Positions 16,252 to 27,646 are shown, counted from the first letter of the stretch. The stretch: DNA of 43,545 nucleotides from Thiobacillus sp. (GCA_016124745.1 WGNC01000038.1:1-43545); one strand, 5' to 3'. Numbers and translations: made by a program. Notes: generated by a model from the sequence alone, not told the origin.

Positions 16252-19200
16252 TCAACTTGCGGAGGTGCGAACTAGCCTGTGAACGATGTTTTTGCTTAGG
16301 GTGGGCCCCAGTTGCATGGCGAGACGGAACAGGGTCGGCATGGTGAACAGCGTGAGCGTGGTGGCGACCAGCAGTCCCCACACCAGGCTCGCCGCCATTG
16401 GCCCCCAGATCAGCGACTTGCCGCCGAGGCCGACCGCCAGCGAGAACAGGCCGCCGATGGTGGTCGCGGTGGTGATCAGGATGGGAACGACGCGGCGCCG
16501 CGCGGCATACAGGGTCGCGTGGATCAGGCTCATGCCGGCATGCAGCCTCGCGTTGGCCGCATCGATCAGGACGATGGACGAATTGACCGCGATACCGGTC
16601 AGGGCGATCACGCCATACAGGGTGTACAGGCTGAGCGGGTTCTGCGTGATAAAAAGCCCGAATACCACGCCGGTAAACGCCATCGGCACCGTCAGCAGGA
16701 TCAGCAGCGGCTGCCAGTAGGAGCGAAACTGCGCGGCCAGGATCAGATAGATCAGGCCGACACCCAGCAGGAACAGCATCTTCATCGCATCCAGGCTTTC
16801 GTTGATGTCGTCGAGCTCACCGGTGAAGTCGATGCGCGTATTGGGGTAACGCGCTTCCATTGTTCTCCAGAGTTCAGCTATGCGAGCGTTGGCGGCCACG
16901 GTGTCGAGGCGGTCCTTGTCGAGATCGGATTCGATGGTGATCGCGCGCTTGAGGTTGTAATGCTTGATGCCACCCGAACCGCTACGGGTGTCGGCATGAA
17001 CCAGCGCCCCCAGCGTGGTGGTGCCGCCTCCCGGCAGCGCGACCGGGTCGCCCAGCAATTGCTGGATATCGACCATGCGGTTGCTGTTCGCAGTGGCGCC
17101 GCGCACCCGCACTTCGATCTTGTCGCCGCGGTCGCGCGTCTCGGCGATGATTTCGCCCTCGGTATGCAGGCGGATCAGGCGCGCCGCAGTGGCAGGGTCG
17201 AGGCCGGCACTTTTTAGCGCCTCGGAATCGAGCTGCAGCACCAGTTGGGGCCGGCCGGGCAAGTCGTCATCGGTCACGTCGCGGGTGCCTTCGATCTGGG
17301 TGACAGCCTGCTTGAGTTCGCGCGATCCCGCGCGCAGTTCGTCGACGTTATCCCCCAGCAGACGCAGCTTGATCGGCTTGGCGGCAGGCGGCCCACCAGA
17401 TATCTGGGTAAACGAAATCTTGCCGGGACTGGGCAGCGCTTCCACATCGCGGCGCATCGCCTCGACGACGTCGCTGACCTCGCGCATGCCCTTGCTACGC
17501 GGGTTGAGCGACACGCTAACCTGGCCGTAGGCTTCGCCGTAGAGGGGCTCGGTGTCGGTCCATCTCACCCCGGCATAGGACGTCACGCCGCGCGCCTCGC
17601 CATCCTTCAGGTGGCCCCGCACCACGGCTTCGACCTTGGCGGCTTCGCGCAGGGTGACGTCGATGGCGGTACCACTGGGCATGTCGATGCTGACGTAGAA
17701 GAGGCGGATCGGGTCGAAGGCGAAGAACTGCGTGCGCACCGCGCCGCTCGCCACCAGCCCCACCGCGCCGACGAACAGGGCCAGTACGACCAATGCGCTG
17801 AACCACGGATGGCGCATCAAGCGGACCAACAGGCGCGTGTATTTGACCCTCAGCATGTGCGTGTAGCGCTCCCGGAGCGGCTGCAATCGCGTCGGGCGAG
17901 TGAAGTTGAGTTTGAGGCCAACCACGTGCGCCGGCATCATCCAGTACGCTTCGAGCAGGCTGATCACGAGTGCGAGCGTCACCACCAGTGGCACCAGCAG
18001 CATGAACTTGCCGACGATGCCCGGCATTAGCATCAGCGGCAGGAACGCGGCAATCGTAGTTGAAACGGCGGCCAGCACCGGCAGTCCGACCTCACGAATG
18101 GCCGCAAGCGTTGCAGCCAGAGCATCGGTGCCCCGTGCGATTCGATAGTAGATCGCTTCGGTGATCACTACCGCATCGTCGACCAGCATGCCGAGCGCGA
18201 TGACGATGCCGAGCAGCACCGGGATGCTCAGGGTGAAGTCGAAGGCATACAGCACGGCGAATGCGCCAGCCAGCGAGAACGGAATACCTAGGCTGACCAG
18301 TACCGCCAGCCGGCTGCCGAGAAACAGCCAGCACAACCCCAGTACGATCAACAGGCCGATCAGGGCATTGACTTCCATCACGCCGATCGCGTGCTTTGTC
18401 GGCACGGTCTGGTCGTCGAACAGCATCAGCTCAAAGCCGCCGGGACCGAGCGCTGGTGTGCGCTGTGCGATGTAATGGTTGATGTCGGCCACCAGGTTCA
18501 GCGTGTTCACCTTGCTCTTCTTGGTGACCGACAGAATCACGGCAGGCTGGCCGTTGGAGGAAGCCAGGCTGCCGGCGCGTGCGCGCGCGGTTTCCACGGT
18601 CGCCAACGCGGAGAGCGGCACGGGCGAACCCAGGCTGGACGAATGAACCGTTAAACGTCCCAGGTAGTCCGCATCGGCCTGTTGTCCAATCACCCGCACC
18701 AGCCAGTCATCGTCGCCTACGCGCGCCCGGCCGGCGAAGGTGTCGCGGAACCATGCTCGTGTCGCGTCGGCAATCTGCGCTGCATTCAACCCGCGCGCGG
18801 CCGCTTCTGCGGGCGCGAATTCAATCCGCAGTTCGGGATCGGCCTGGCCCGTGGTCAGTACCCTGTCGACACCCGGCAGGCGTTCCAGATCGTCTTTTAT
18901 CTGCCGTGCGGTACGTCGGAGACGCTCGTCGTTGGCGGGGCCGGTCAGCAGAACCATCGCCGTGGGGAAGCCGTTGGACGTGGTGAGCTCCTGCACGTCA
19001 GGTTCCTTGGCATCGTCCGGCAGGTCGCTGTTGTACTTGCTCTGCACCAGGCGCCGCAATTCGGTCACGCGCTTGTCGAACTGGCGTTCGGAAATCTCGC
19101 GAAACCTGACCAGAATGATCGACGAGTTGTCGCGACTGGTGCTGGAGACGAAGCGGATATCAGGCAGCGTTCGAATCGCTTCTTCCAGCGGATCGGTGAC

Positions 19201-19386
19201 CTTCTTCTCAATGTCTTCGGCCGATGCGCCCGGCAGCACCGTGTTCACCACCAGCCAGTTGAAGTTGATCTCCGGATCCTGCTCGCGCGGCATGTTCATG
19301 TAGCCGAGCAGGCCGAGCAGCAGAATCACCACGAACGAAACATTTGCCAGCGGGTGGTTGGTGATGAAGCGTGCGTAGAGGCTCAT
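16252..19386 (-). CDS. RND-family efflux permease
   Basis: The 1044-residue inner-membrane protein has the AcrB-type layout: membrane segment near residues 15-31, large periplasmic loop, membrane block from about 340, second loop, and final membrane block. GMLVDDAVVITEAIYYRI carries the paired proton-relay aspartates (Asp403-Asp404) of the fourth helix. In the tenth-helix motif GIAVNSSIVLID, asparagine replaces the lysine found in AcrB (Lys940). It works with the periplasmic adaptor 22 nt upstream; no outer-membrane factor gene is nearby, so a shared TolC-like protein is needed. The substrate cannot be told from the sequence. Confidence 0.9.
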   Translation of the reverse strand: MSLYARFITNHPLANVSFVVILLLGLLGYMNMPREQDPEINFNWLVVNTVLPGASAEDIEKKVTDPLEEAIRTLPDIRFVSSTSRDNSSIILVRFREISERQFDKRVTELRRLVQSKYNSDLPDDAKEPDVQELTTSNGFPTAMVLLTGPANDERLRRTARQIKDDLERLPGVDRVLTTGQADPELRIEFAPAEAAARGLNAAQIADATRAWFRDTFAGRARVGDDDWLVRVIGQQADADYLGRLTVHSSSLGSPVPLSALATVETARARAGSLASSNGQPAVILSVTKKSKVNTLNLVADINHYIAQRTPALGPGGFELMLFDDQTVPTKHAIGVMEVNALIGLLIVLGLCWLFLGSRLAVLVSLGIPFSLAGAFAVLYAFDFTLSIPVLLGIVIALGMLVDDAVVITEAIYYRIARGTDALAATLAAIREVGLPVLAAVSTTIAAFLPLMLMPGIVGKFMLLVPLVVTLALVISLLEAYWMMPAHVVGLKLNFTRPTRLQPLRERYTHMLRVKYTRLLVRLMRHPWFSALVVLALFVGAVGLVASGAVRTQFFAFDPIRLFYVSIDMPSGTAIDVTLREAAKVEAVVRGHLKDGEARGVTSYAGVRWTDTEPLYGEAYGQVSVSLNPRSKGMREVSDVVEAMRRDVEALPSPGKISFTQISGGPPAAKPIKLRLLGDNVDELRAGSRELKQAVTQIEGTRDVTDDDLPGRPQLVLQLDSEALKSAGLDPATAARLIRLHTEGEIIAETRDRGDKIEVRVRGATANSNRMVDIQQLLGDPVALPGGGTTTLGALVHADTRSGSGGIKHYNLKRAITIESDLDKDRLDTVAANARIAELWRTMEARYPNTRIDFTGELDDINESLDAMKMLFLLGVGLIYLILAAQFRSYWQPLLILLTVPMAFTGVVFGLFITQNPLSLYTLYGVIALTGIAVNSSIVLIDAANARLHAGMSLIHATLYAARRRVVPILITTATTIGGLFSLAVGLGGKSLIWGPMAASLVWGLLVATTLTLFTMPTLFRLAMQLGPTLSKNIVHRLVRTSAS

Positions 19387-19408
19387 GAATGCAACAGGTA
19401 CGGCCGGA

Positions 19409-20404
19409 TCAGCGCTGGGTGACGGTCATTCCGTCCTGCAGGGTCAGGCGGCCGTCGGTGACGATGCGGGCGCTATCGGGCAAGGCTGCCGCCGATGCCG
19501 GGCGCCCCTCCTGCGCATCGGGCAGCGGCACGAAGCGTGCGGTCTGGCCATTGACGATGAACACGCCAAGACGGCCTTTGCGTCTGACCAGATAGTCTGC
19601 AGGTAGAAATGCACGCGGGTCATGCCAGCGCAATACGCCGTTACTGCCGGGGGGGGCGGCACTCTTGGCGAAGCTGAAGCGTGCTTCGCGGGTGCGTGTA
19701 GCGGGATTGACTGCAGGCGAGACGCGCAACAGGCTCACCGCGTACTCATCGCCCTGGCTGACAAAGAGCGATCGCGCCTGCTTGAGCGAGTCGGCATCGT
19801 CGGGCTGAATCTGCGCACTCAACTGCATGCGCGAGGTGTCCCACAATTGCACGATGGGGGTGCCGGAACTGGCCAGTTCGCCTACCTGCGCCAGCCGCGC
19901 CTCGACTATCGCAGGAAAGGGACTGCGAATCGTACATTTTCCGACATCACGCTGCGCCGCAGCACGTGCGGCGGTATCGAGCTTCACTTCGGCGGCGACC
20001 ACCTCTACCTCGGTCTTCCGGGCGTCGAGTGCGTCGCTGGAGATGAAGTTCTTGGCAGCCAGATCGCTGCTGCGCTGCAACTTCTGCTGCGCCAGCTTGA
20101 GTCGGGCCAGGGAAGAGTCAAGCGTCGCCTGCGCGCGTTGTGCGGCAATCCGGGTGTCGGCGCAATCGAGTTGCGCCACCACAGCGCCCTTGACGATACG
20201 CTGCCCCGGCTCGACCGGGATGCTCGTGATACGCGCGGCGATTTCTGCCGACAGCCGCGCCAGATTCAACGATACGACCTGGGCTGAGGCTTCGCGTAGC
20301 GGATGGATCGCCAGCTCCGACAGCGGTCGGCTTATGACCGCGTCAGGTGGCGCCGCGATCGCGGGCGCGAAGAATAGGGCGAGAAGATAAAGGGCAAGGC
20401 GCAT
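19409..20404 (-). CDS. RND efflux periplasmic adaptor (HlyD/MFP family)
   Basis: A 331-residue protein with a Sec signal peptide (MRLALYLLALFFAPAIA, cleavage before APPDA) and no lipobox. The lipoyl half-motif ITSIPVEPGQRIVKGAVVAQ is followed by a coiled-coil hairpin (about residues 75-145). The second lipoyl half and beta-barrel come next (CTIRSPFPAIVEARLAQVGE, then RMQLSAQIQPDDA). It bridges the RND pump to an outer-membrane channel. ATG 20404 is chosen because it starts the signal peptide; a TTG two codons upstream is less likely. A -10-like TACAAT (20433-20438 on this strand) has no good -35. Confidence 0.87.
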   Translation of the reverse strand: MRLALYLLALFFAPAIAAPPDAVISRPLSELAIHPLREASAQVVSLNLARLSAEIAARITSIPVEPGQRIVKGAVVAQLDCADTRIAAQRAQATLDSSLARLKLAQQKLQRSSDLAAKNFISSDALDARKTEVEVVAAEVKLDTAARAAAQRDVGKCTIRSPFPAIVEARLAQVGELASSGTPIVQLWDTSRMQLSAQIQPDDADSLKQARSLFVSQGDEYAVSLLRVSPAVNPATRTREARFSFAKSAAPPGSNGVLRWHDPRAFLPADYLVRRKGRLGVFIVNGQTARFVPLPDAQEGRPASAAALPDSARIVTDGRLTLQDGMTVTQR

Positions 20405-20470
20405 AACCAAAGGCAGGCAAGGGCAATGTCGAATTGTAGCGGCTGGCGTATCGCACCGCCTGCGTCAAAT

Positions 20471-20496
20471 GAAAACGGCCAGGAACCCCCGGCCGT
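20471..20496 (-). terminator. Terminator after the Ala-rich lipoprotein gene
   Basis: On the minus strand ACGGCC and GGCCGT (20475-20496) pair, extended by a G-U and two G-C pairs, around a GGTT loop, and are followed by TTTTC (20471-20474). It lies 21 nt past the lipoprotein stop. It separates that gene from the downstream RND operon, which therefore needs its own promoter. Confidence 0.75.
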
Positions 20497-20517
20497 CTGC
20501 GCTGAATGCGAAATGAA

Positions 20518-20796
20518 TTACTTGGCGGCGTCCTTCACTTTGTCAGCCGCTTCCTGCGTAGCATTGGCTGTAGCCTGTGCGGCTTCCGCGGCCGCATCTT
20601 TGGTGGCATCCGCAGCCGCCGCGGCAGCATCACCCGTTGCTTCAACGGCAGCGCCGGCGGCTTCCTTGGCCGAATCGACCGCATCGCCAGCTGCTTCCTT
20701 GGCTTGTTCCATGGCGGGGGCAGCGGCTTCTTCTGCTTTCTGGCAGGCAGTGAGTGCAAGCGCGGCGAAAAGTGCGACAAGTAGTTTGGATTGCAT
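20518..20796 (-). CDS. Small Ala-rich lipoprotein with 11-residue repeats
   Basis: A 92-residue protein with a lipoprotein signal peptide; the lipobox Leu-Thr-Ala-Cys has Cys18 as the predicted acylated residue. Gln at position +2 favours outer-membrane sorting. The mature part is almost all Ala, Lys, Asp, Glu and Thr. It reads as roughly five 11-residue units, such as AKEAAGDAVDS, AKEAAGAAVEA and TKDAAAEAAQA, a periodicity like group 3 LEA proteins and predicted to form one long amphipathic helix. AAGGAG precedes ATG 20796. I do not recognise a named family, and the function is unknown. Confidence 0.82.
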   Translation of the reverse strand: MQSKLLVALFAALALTACQKAEEAAAPAMEQAKEAAGDAVDSAKEAAGAAVEATGDAAAAAADATKDAAAEAAQATANATQEAADKVKDAAK

Positions 20797-20892
20797 GGAG
20801 TCTCCTTGATATCTATTGAAAAACAGCAGCGAATCTGGCAATCCGCAGCTCATATTATTAATAGCGCCAAATAGCCTCAAGAACAACCCTAG

Positions 20893-20917
20893 GCCGCATC
20901 TTTTGCAAAGATGCGGC
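20893..20917 (-). terminator. Perfect 11-bp hairpin after rluF, no U-run
   Basis: GCCGCATCTTT (20893-20903) and AAAGATGCGGC (20907-20917) pair exactly around a 3-nt loop and touch the stop codon of the RluF-like gene. On the minus strand the sequence after the stem is CTAGGGTTG, so the U-tract of an intrinsic terminator is missing. It may be a transcript-stabilising or weak terminator hairpin between that gene and the lipoprotein gene. Confidence 0.5.
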
Positions 20918-21651
20918 TAAAATCCTTCATCTGGCCGCAAGAACCGCCACTGTCCGGGCGGCAGGTCACCCAGCCGCACGCGCCCGATCCGAACCCGCTT
21001 CAGTCCCACCACCTTGAGTCCGACCAGTTCGCACATGCGGCGGATCTGGCGCTTTTTCCCTTCTTTCAGGATGAAGCGCAGCTGGTCGGCGTTTTGCCAG
21101 CCGACCCTGGCTGGACGCAATCTGCGGCCGTCTAGCGAAAGGCCGTGGTTGAGCAGCGCGAGCCCTTTCTCGTCCAGCCGTCCGTCCACCCGCACCAGGT
21201 ATTCCTTTTCGACCTCGGAATCGTCGCCGATGAGCTGTTTGGCGATGCGCCCGTCCTGCGTCAGCACCAGCAGGCCGCTTGAATCGATATCGAGCCGGCC
21301 GGCCGGGGCCAGGCCTTTCAGATGGGTCGGATGGAAAGCCTGGGCGGCGCGCCCGTCCTGCCATTGATTCTCGGGGCGGACCAGGGTCACGGCGGGCTGA
21401 TAGCCGGGCTCGGGCTGGCCCGACACATAGCCGATCGGTTTGTGCAGCAGGATCGTGACGCGCTGCTGCTGTTGCGCGCTGGCGGCGCTATCCAGCCGGA
21501 TCGCGCAGTCCGGGTCGACCTTGGTGCCGAGTTCGCTTACGCGCCTGCCGTCGACAAACACCAGTCCGCGCTCGATGTAGCTGTCGGCCTCGCGGCGCGA
21601 ACAGAGGCCGCGCTCGGACATCAGCTTGGAGAGACGGACAGGATCGGCCAT
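20917..21651 (-). CDS. rluF: RsuA-family rRNA pseudouridine synthase, RluF-like
   Basis: The 244-residue protein has an N-terminal S4 domain ([20 protein letters not shown], residues 5-60). The RsuA-type catalytic domain follows, with [20 protein letters not shown] (Asp121 as the likely nucleophile), [10 protein letters not shown] and [18 protein letters not shown]. The [20 protein letters not shown] and PPGQWR ending resembles E. coli RluF, which modifies U2604 of 23S rRNA, but other members such as RluB or RluE cannot be ruled out without alignment. It is 17 nt downstream of uvrA on the same strand and probably cotranscribed. Confidence 0.8.
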   Translation of the reverse strand: MADPVRLSKLMSERGLCSRREADSYIERGLVFVDGRRVSELGTKVDPDCAIRLDSAASAQQQQRVTILLHKPIGYVSGQPEPGYQPAVTLVRPENQWQDGRAAQAFHPTHLKGLAPAGRLDIDSSGLLVLTQDGRIAKQLIGDDSEVEKEYLVRVDGRLDEKGLALLNHGLSLDGRRLRPARVGWQNADQLRFILKEGKKRQIRRMCELVGLKVVGLKRVRIGRVRLGDLPPGQWRFLRPDEGF

Positions 21652-21668
21652 ATGACTGAAATGGGCGC

Positions 21669-24491
<2,823 letters not shown>

Positions 24492-24603
24492 TGTTTGACA
24501 GCGGGAGGCGTGATTCGCAACCTGCTAATATAACGGACTTCCCGAATTCGCCTAACCCCGGTTGGCATATCCTGCAGTGGCCCACATCGATCTGTCCGAA
24601 ACC

Positions 24604-25965
24604 ATGACCCGTGCTGAAAAGCGCGCCGCATCGGGGCTGGCCGCGATTTTCGCCCTTCGCATGCTGGGCATGTTCCTGATCCTGCCGGTGTTTGCGCTTT
24701 ATGCAGAGCACCTGCCCGGCGGCGACAACCACACCCTGGTCGGCCTCGCACTCGGCATATATGGCTTGAGCCAGGCCATCCTCATGATTCCTTTCGGCAT
24801 AGCGTCCGACCGCATCGGCCGCAAGAAAGTCATCATCTTCGGTCTCGTCGTATTCGCCCTCGGCAGCTTCGTGGCGGCAACAGCAGCTAATATCCACTGG
24901 ACGATTATCGGCCGCGCGTTGCAGGGGGCGGGTGCCATTTCTGCCGCCGTCACCGCGATGCTGGCCGATCTGACCCGCGAGGAACACCGTACCAAGGCGA
25001 TGGCGATGGTCGGCGCCACCATTGGCCTCACGTTCGCGATTTCGCTGGTGGCAGGGCCGGCGCTCAATCGGGTTATCGGCGTACCGGGAATCTTTGCGTT
25101 GACGGGGCTGCTGGCGTTGAGCGCAATCTGGGTGGTCAAGGTGTGGCTGCCGGATCCTGCGGCCAGCCATTTTCATGCCGATGCGCAGGCCAATCCGGCA
25201 CGGCTGAAGGACGTTCTGCGCAACCCCCAGTTGCTGCGGCTAGATTTCGGAATCTTCGCGCGGCATGCCGCGCAGATGGCGATGTTCGTGGTGGTGCCGG
25301 TGGCACTTAAGAACAGCGGACTTGCCGCCGACCACCACTGGGCGGTCTACCTGCCGGTGCTGCTGGGCTCATTCCTGCTGATGGTGCCGGCCATCATTTA
25401 TGGCGAAAAGTACGGTCGGATGAAGCCGGTGTTCGTGGGCGCGGTGGCGCTGATGCTGCTGGCACAACTGGGACTCGCGTTCGGCATCGACTATTTTTGG
25501 GGTATCGTCGGCGCGCTGTTTTTCTACTTTGCCGCTTTCAACCTGCTGGAGGCCAGTCTGCCCTCGCTGATTTCCAAGCTGGCCCCGGCGTCTGCCAAGG
25601 GCACCGCGATGGGCGTCTACAATACCTCGCAGGCGCTGGGTCTGTTCTTCGGCGGCGTGTTCGGCGGCTGGCTGGCACAGCATGCGGGATTCCAGGCCGT
25701 GTTCCTGTTCTGTGTGGTGCTGATGGCGACATGGCTGCTGGTGAGTTTGTCGATGACGCCCCCACCCGCAATCAAGACCCGCATGTTCCGCGTCGGCGTG
25801 ATGCCTGCAGACCAGGCCGCGCTGCTGAAAACACAACTGACCGCAGTGGCCGGGGTGGTCGAGGCGGTGGTGCTGGGCGAAGAGGGGGTGGCCATGCTCA
25901 AGGTCAGTATCAAGGGCTGGGACGAATCCCGTGCCCGCAGCCTGCTTGAGGCCACGGCTGCCTGA
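24604..25965 (+). CDS. yajR: MFS transporter of the YajR type with C-terminal YAM-like domain
   Basis: The 453-residue protein has twelve predicted membrane helices. It matches E. coli YajR from memory: LRMLGMFLILPVFALY in helix 1, the motif A sequence GIASDRIGRKKVIIFG, GRALQGAGAISAAVTAMLAD and the late FNLLEASLPSLISK. After helix 12, about 60 residues (FRVGVMPADQ to LLEATAA) form a soluble alpha-beta tail equivalent to the YAM domain. The substrate of YajR is not firmly known. ATG 24604 is preferred; a TTG at 24562 or GTG at 24577 would add up to 14 residues without membrane or motif content. Confidence 0.85.
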   Translation: MTRAEKRAASGLAAIFALRMLGMFLILPVFALYAEHLPGGDNHTLVGLALGIYGLSQAILMIPFGIASDRIGRKKVIIFGLVVFALGSFVAATAANIHWTIIGRALQGAGAISAAVTAMLADLTREEHRTKAMAMVGATIGLTFAISLVAGPALNRVIGVPGIFALTGLLALSAIWVVKVWLPDPAASHFHADAQANPARLKDVLRNPQLLRLDFGIFARHAAQMAMFVVVPVALKNSGLAADHHWAVYLPVLLGSFLLMVPAIIYGEKYGRMKPVFVGAVALMLLAQLGLAFGIDYFWGIVGALFFYFAAFNLLEASLPSLISKLAPASAKGTAMGVYNTSQALGLFFGGVFGGWLAQHAGFQAVFLFCVVLMATWLLVSLSMTPPPAIKTRMFRVGVMPADQAALLKTQLTAVAGVVEAVVLGEEGVAMLKVSIKGWDESRARSLLEATAA

Positions 25966-25971
25966 TTGCCC

Positions 25972-25980
25972 TGATAGAAT
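25972..25980 (+). promoter_or_regulatory. Candidate extended -10 promoter of ssb
   Basis: TGATAGAAT fits the extended -10 pattern (TGn followed by TAGAAT, 25975-25980). No good -35 is present at 16-18 nt. It starts only 7 nt after the MFS gene stop and would give a leader of about 43 nt for ssb. No terminator hairpin is visible between the two genes, so read-through may also contribute. Confidence 0.45.
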
Positions 25981-26028
25981 CGGTAACACCGCACGCTCAC
26001 CACAACTCAATTTCATTCGGGGGAAAAC

Positions 26029-26502
26029 ATGGCATCCGTCAACAAAGTCATTCTGGTCGGCAACCTGGGTCGTGACCCCGAGATGCGCTACTTGCCGAGC
26101 GGAGAAGCCGTGGCAAACCTCGCCATTGCCACGACCGACAAGTACAAAGACAAGACTGGCCAGATGGTCGAGGCAACCGAATGGCACCGTGTCAGCTTCT
26201 TCGGCCGCACCGCCGAAGTCTGCGGGCAGTACCTGAAGAAGGGCAGCCAGGTCTATGTAGAAGGCTCCATCCGCACTCGCAAATACACCGACAAGGAAGG
26301 TGTCGAAAAATACGCAACCGAGATCCGGGGCGACCGCATGCAGATGCTCGGGGGGCGCAGCGGCGGTGGCATGGCTGACATGGATGATGGTGGATCAGCG
26401 CAATCGGCACCACGCAGCCAGCCGCGCAGCAGTGCCCCGGCTGCCGCACAACGCCCGGCCGGCGGCGGGTTCGATGACATGGATGACGATATACCTTTCT
26501 GA
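26029..26502 (+). CDS. ssb: Single-stranded DNA-binding protein
   Basis: The 157-residue protein has the OB-fold DNA-binding domain in residues 1-110 ([20 protein letters not shown], then [15 protein letters not shown] and [15 protein letters not shown]). A Gly/Ser/Pro/Ala-rich linker and the acidic tip DDMDDDIPF follow, which recruits replication and repair partners. SSB coats single-stranded DNA as a tetramer. GGGGGAAAAC precedes the ATG. The gene next to uvrA in E. coli is also ssb; here one MFS gene separates them. Confidence 0.98.
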   Translation: MASVNKVILVGNLGRDPEMRYLPSGEAVANLAIATTDKYKDKTGQMVEATEWHRVSFFGRTAEVCGQYLKKGSQVYVEGSIRTRKYTDKEGVEKYATEIRGDRMQMLGGRSGGGMADMDDGGSAQSAPRSQPRSSAPAAAQRPAGGGFDDMDDDIPF

Positions 26503-26632
26503 CGCGGAACCAGAGTGGCGGCTGCCTGGGCCTTGAAAGGCGCTGCATTCCCCCTCATGTAGACCACGTCCGAACGTAGATTGGGGCCGAGGCATTTGCC
26601 CAGCACATTTGATGCCCGGGCGCGGCGCTATT

Positions 26633-26662
26633 GGGCACTTGTGCCCGCCGTTTGGGTATAAT
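26633..26662 (+). promoter_or_regulatory. Candidate promoter of fmdB with upstream palindrome
   Basis: A perfect TATAAT (26657-26662) lies 31 nt before the fmdB start. The -35 is poor (TTGGGC at 26631-26636 gives a 20-nt spacer). An exact palindrome GGGCACTTGTGCCC (26633-26646) covers the -35 region, ending 10 nt before the -10, where an activator or repressor dimer could bind. The rest of the 191-nt gap after ssb (26503-26632) shows no gene and no clear terminator. Confidence 0.5.
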
Positions 26663-26693
26663 TGCGCAACTTCTTGATTGTCGGAGAATTTTT

Positions 26694-26954
26694 ATGCCGA
26701 TTTATGCCTACAAATGTGCGTCCTGCGGCTTTGCTCAGGATGAAATGCAAAAAGTTTCCGATGCGCTGCTCACGGTCTGTCCGTCTTGCGGCAAGGCCGA
26801 CTACGCCAAGCAGGTTGCGGCACCGGGCTTTGCGCTCAAGGGAAACGGCTGGTACGCCACCGATTTCAAGGGCGGCAACAGCAAGCCTGCTGAGCCGAAG
26901 CCCGATGCACCGTCGCCAGCCTGCGGCACGGGGGCCTGTCCGGCATGTAACTGA
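26694..26954 (+). CDS. FmdB-family zinc ribbon protein
   Basis: 86 residues starting MPIYAYKCASCGF. The paired CxxC motifs (Cys8-x2-Cys11 and CPSC about 20 residues later) form the CxxC_CxxC_SSSS zinc ribbon named after FmdB. A flexible Pro/Lys-rich middle leads to a second cysteine cluster, CGTGACPAC, at the C-terminus. The biochemical role of the family is uncertain; regulatory roles were proposed from the fmd operon. ATG 26694 follows CGGAGAATTTTT. It heads the fmdB-DUF502-aspS block common in betaproteobacteria, though a terminator hairpin follows it. Confidence 0.85.
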   Translation: MPIYAYKCASCGFAQDEMQKVSDALLTVCPSCGKADYAKQVAAPGFALKGNGWYATDFKGGNSKPAEPKPDAPSPACGTGACPACN

Positions 26955-26974
26955 GCGGATCTTGATGAAACCGG

Positions 26975-27011
26975 GAAGCGGGCGGTGCAAGCCGTCCGCT
27001 TCTTTGTTTTT
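26975..27011 (+). terminator. Intrinsic terminator after fmdB
   Basis: GAAGCGG (26975-26981) and CCGCTTC (26996-27002) pair, followed inward by a G-U pair and CGG/CCG around a 6-nt loop. TTTGTTTTT follows. It lies 20 nt past the fmdB stop and should end much of that transcript, leaving the DUF502 gene to read-through or to its own promoter, which I cannot place confidently. Confidence 0.8.
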
Positions 27012-27043
27012 GACTGAATTGTGCCGCTTCTAATCCATTACCG

Positions 27044-27646
27044 ATGAGACGTTATTTCATTACTGGTCTGCTGATCTGGGTGCCGCTGGGGATCACCCTG
27101 TGGGTACTCGACCTGCTGATCGGCACCATGGACCAGACACTGACCGTGCTGCCGACTCAGTGGCAGCCCGAGGCTTGGTTGGGGATGCGAATTCCCGGCC
27201 TCGGCGTGATTCTGACGCTGCTGGTGATCGTGCTCACCGGCATGTTCGGAGCCAATTTCTTCGGCCAGAAGATCATCGAGTTTTGGGAGCGCATGCTGAC
27301 CCGCATCCCGGTGGTCAAAAGCATCTATGGCAGCGTCAAGCAGGTGTCCGACACATTGCTGTCGGGCAGTGGCCATGCGTTTCGCAAGGTGCTTCTGGTG
27401 CGCTATCCGCATCCGCAGGCGTGGTCGCTGGCGTTCCAGACGAATGTGCCGGACGAGGTGAAGCGGGTGCTGCCGGAGGACCATGTGGCGGTGTTCATTC
27501 CCACCACGCCGAGCCCGGTCAACGGCTTTTATTTTTACGTGAAGAAGAGCGAGGTCATCGAACTGAATGTGTCGGTTGACCGCGCATTGAAATACATCGT
27601 CTCGATGGGCGTCGCTTCAGGCGAAGCGCGACCCGGTACTCAATAG
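27044..27646 (+). CDS. DUF502 family membrane protein
   Basis: The 200-residue inner-membrane protein has two membrane segments (about residues 5-27 and 50-75). The DUF502 core follows, with [20 protein letters not shown] and a soluble C-terminal half containing [17 protein letters not shown]. The family is widespread but has no firmly assigned function. It lies 8 nt upstream of aspS and is almost certainly cotranscribed with it. This gene pair, usually preceded by the FmdB gene, recurs in betaproteobacteria. Confidence 0.88.
   Translation: MRRYFITGLLIWVPLGITLWVLDLLIGTMDQTLTVLPTQWQPEAWLGMRIPGLGVILTLLVIVLTGMFGANFFGQKIIEFWERMLTRIPVVKSIYGSVKQVSDTLLSGSGHAFRKVLLVRYPHPQAWSLAFQTNVPDEVKRVLPEDHVAVFIPTTPSPVNGFYFYVKKSEVIELNVSVDRALKYIVSMGVASGEARPGTQ

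Noticed and set aside
24492..24603. Possible LexA (SOS) box between uvrA and the MFS gene
   Set aside because: No CTGT-N8-ACAG match is visible, so SOS control of uvrA cannot be claimed from this sequence.
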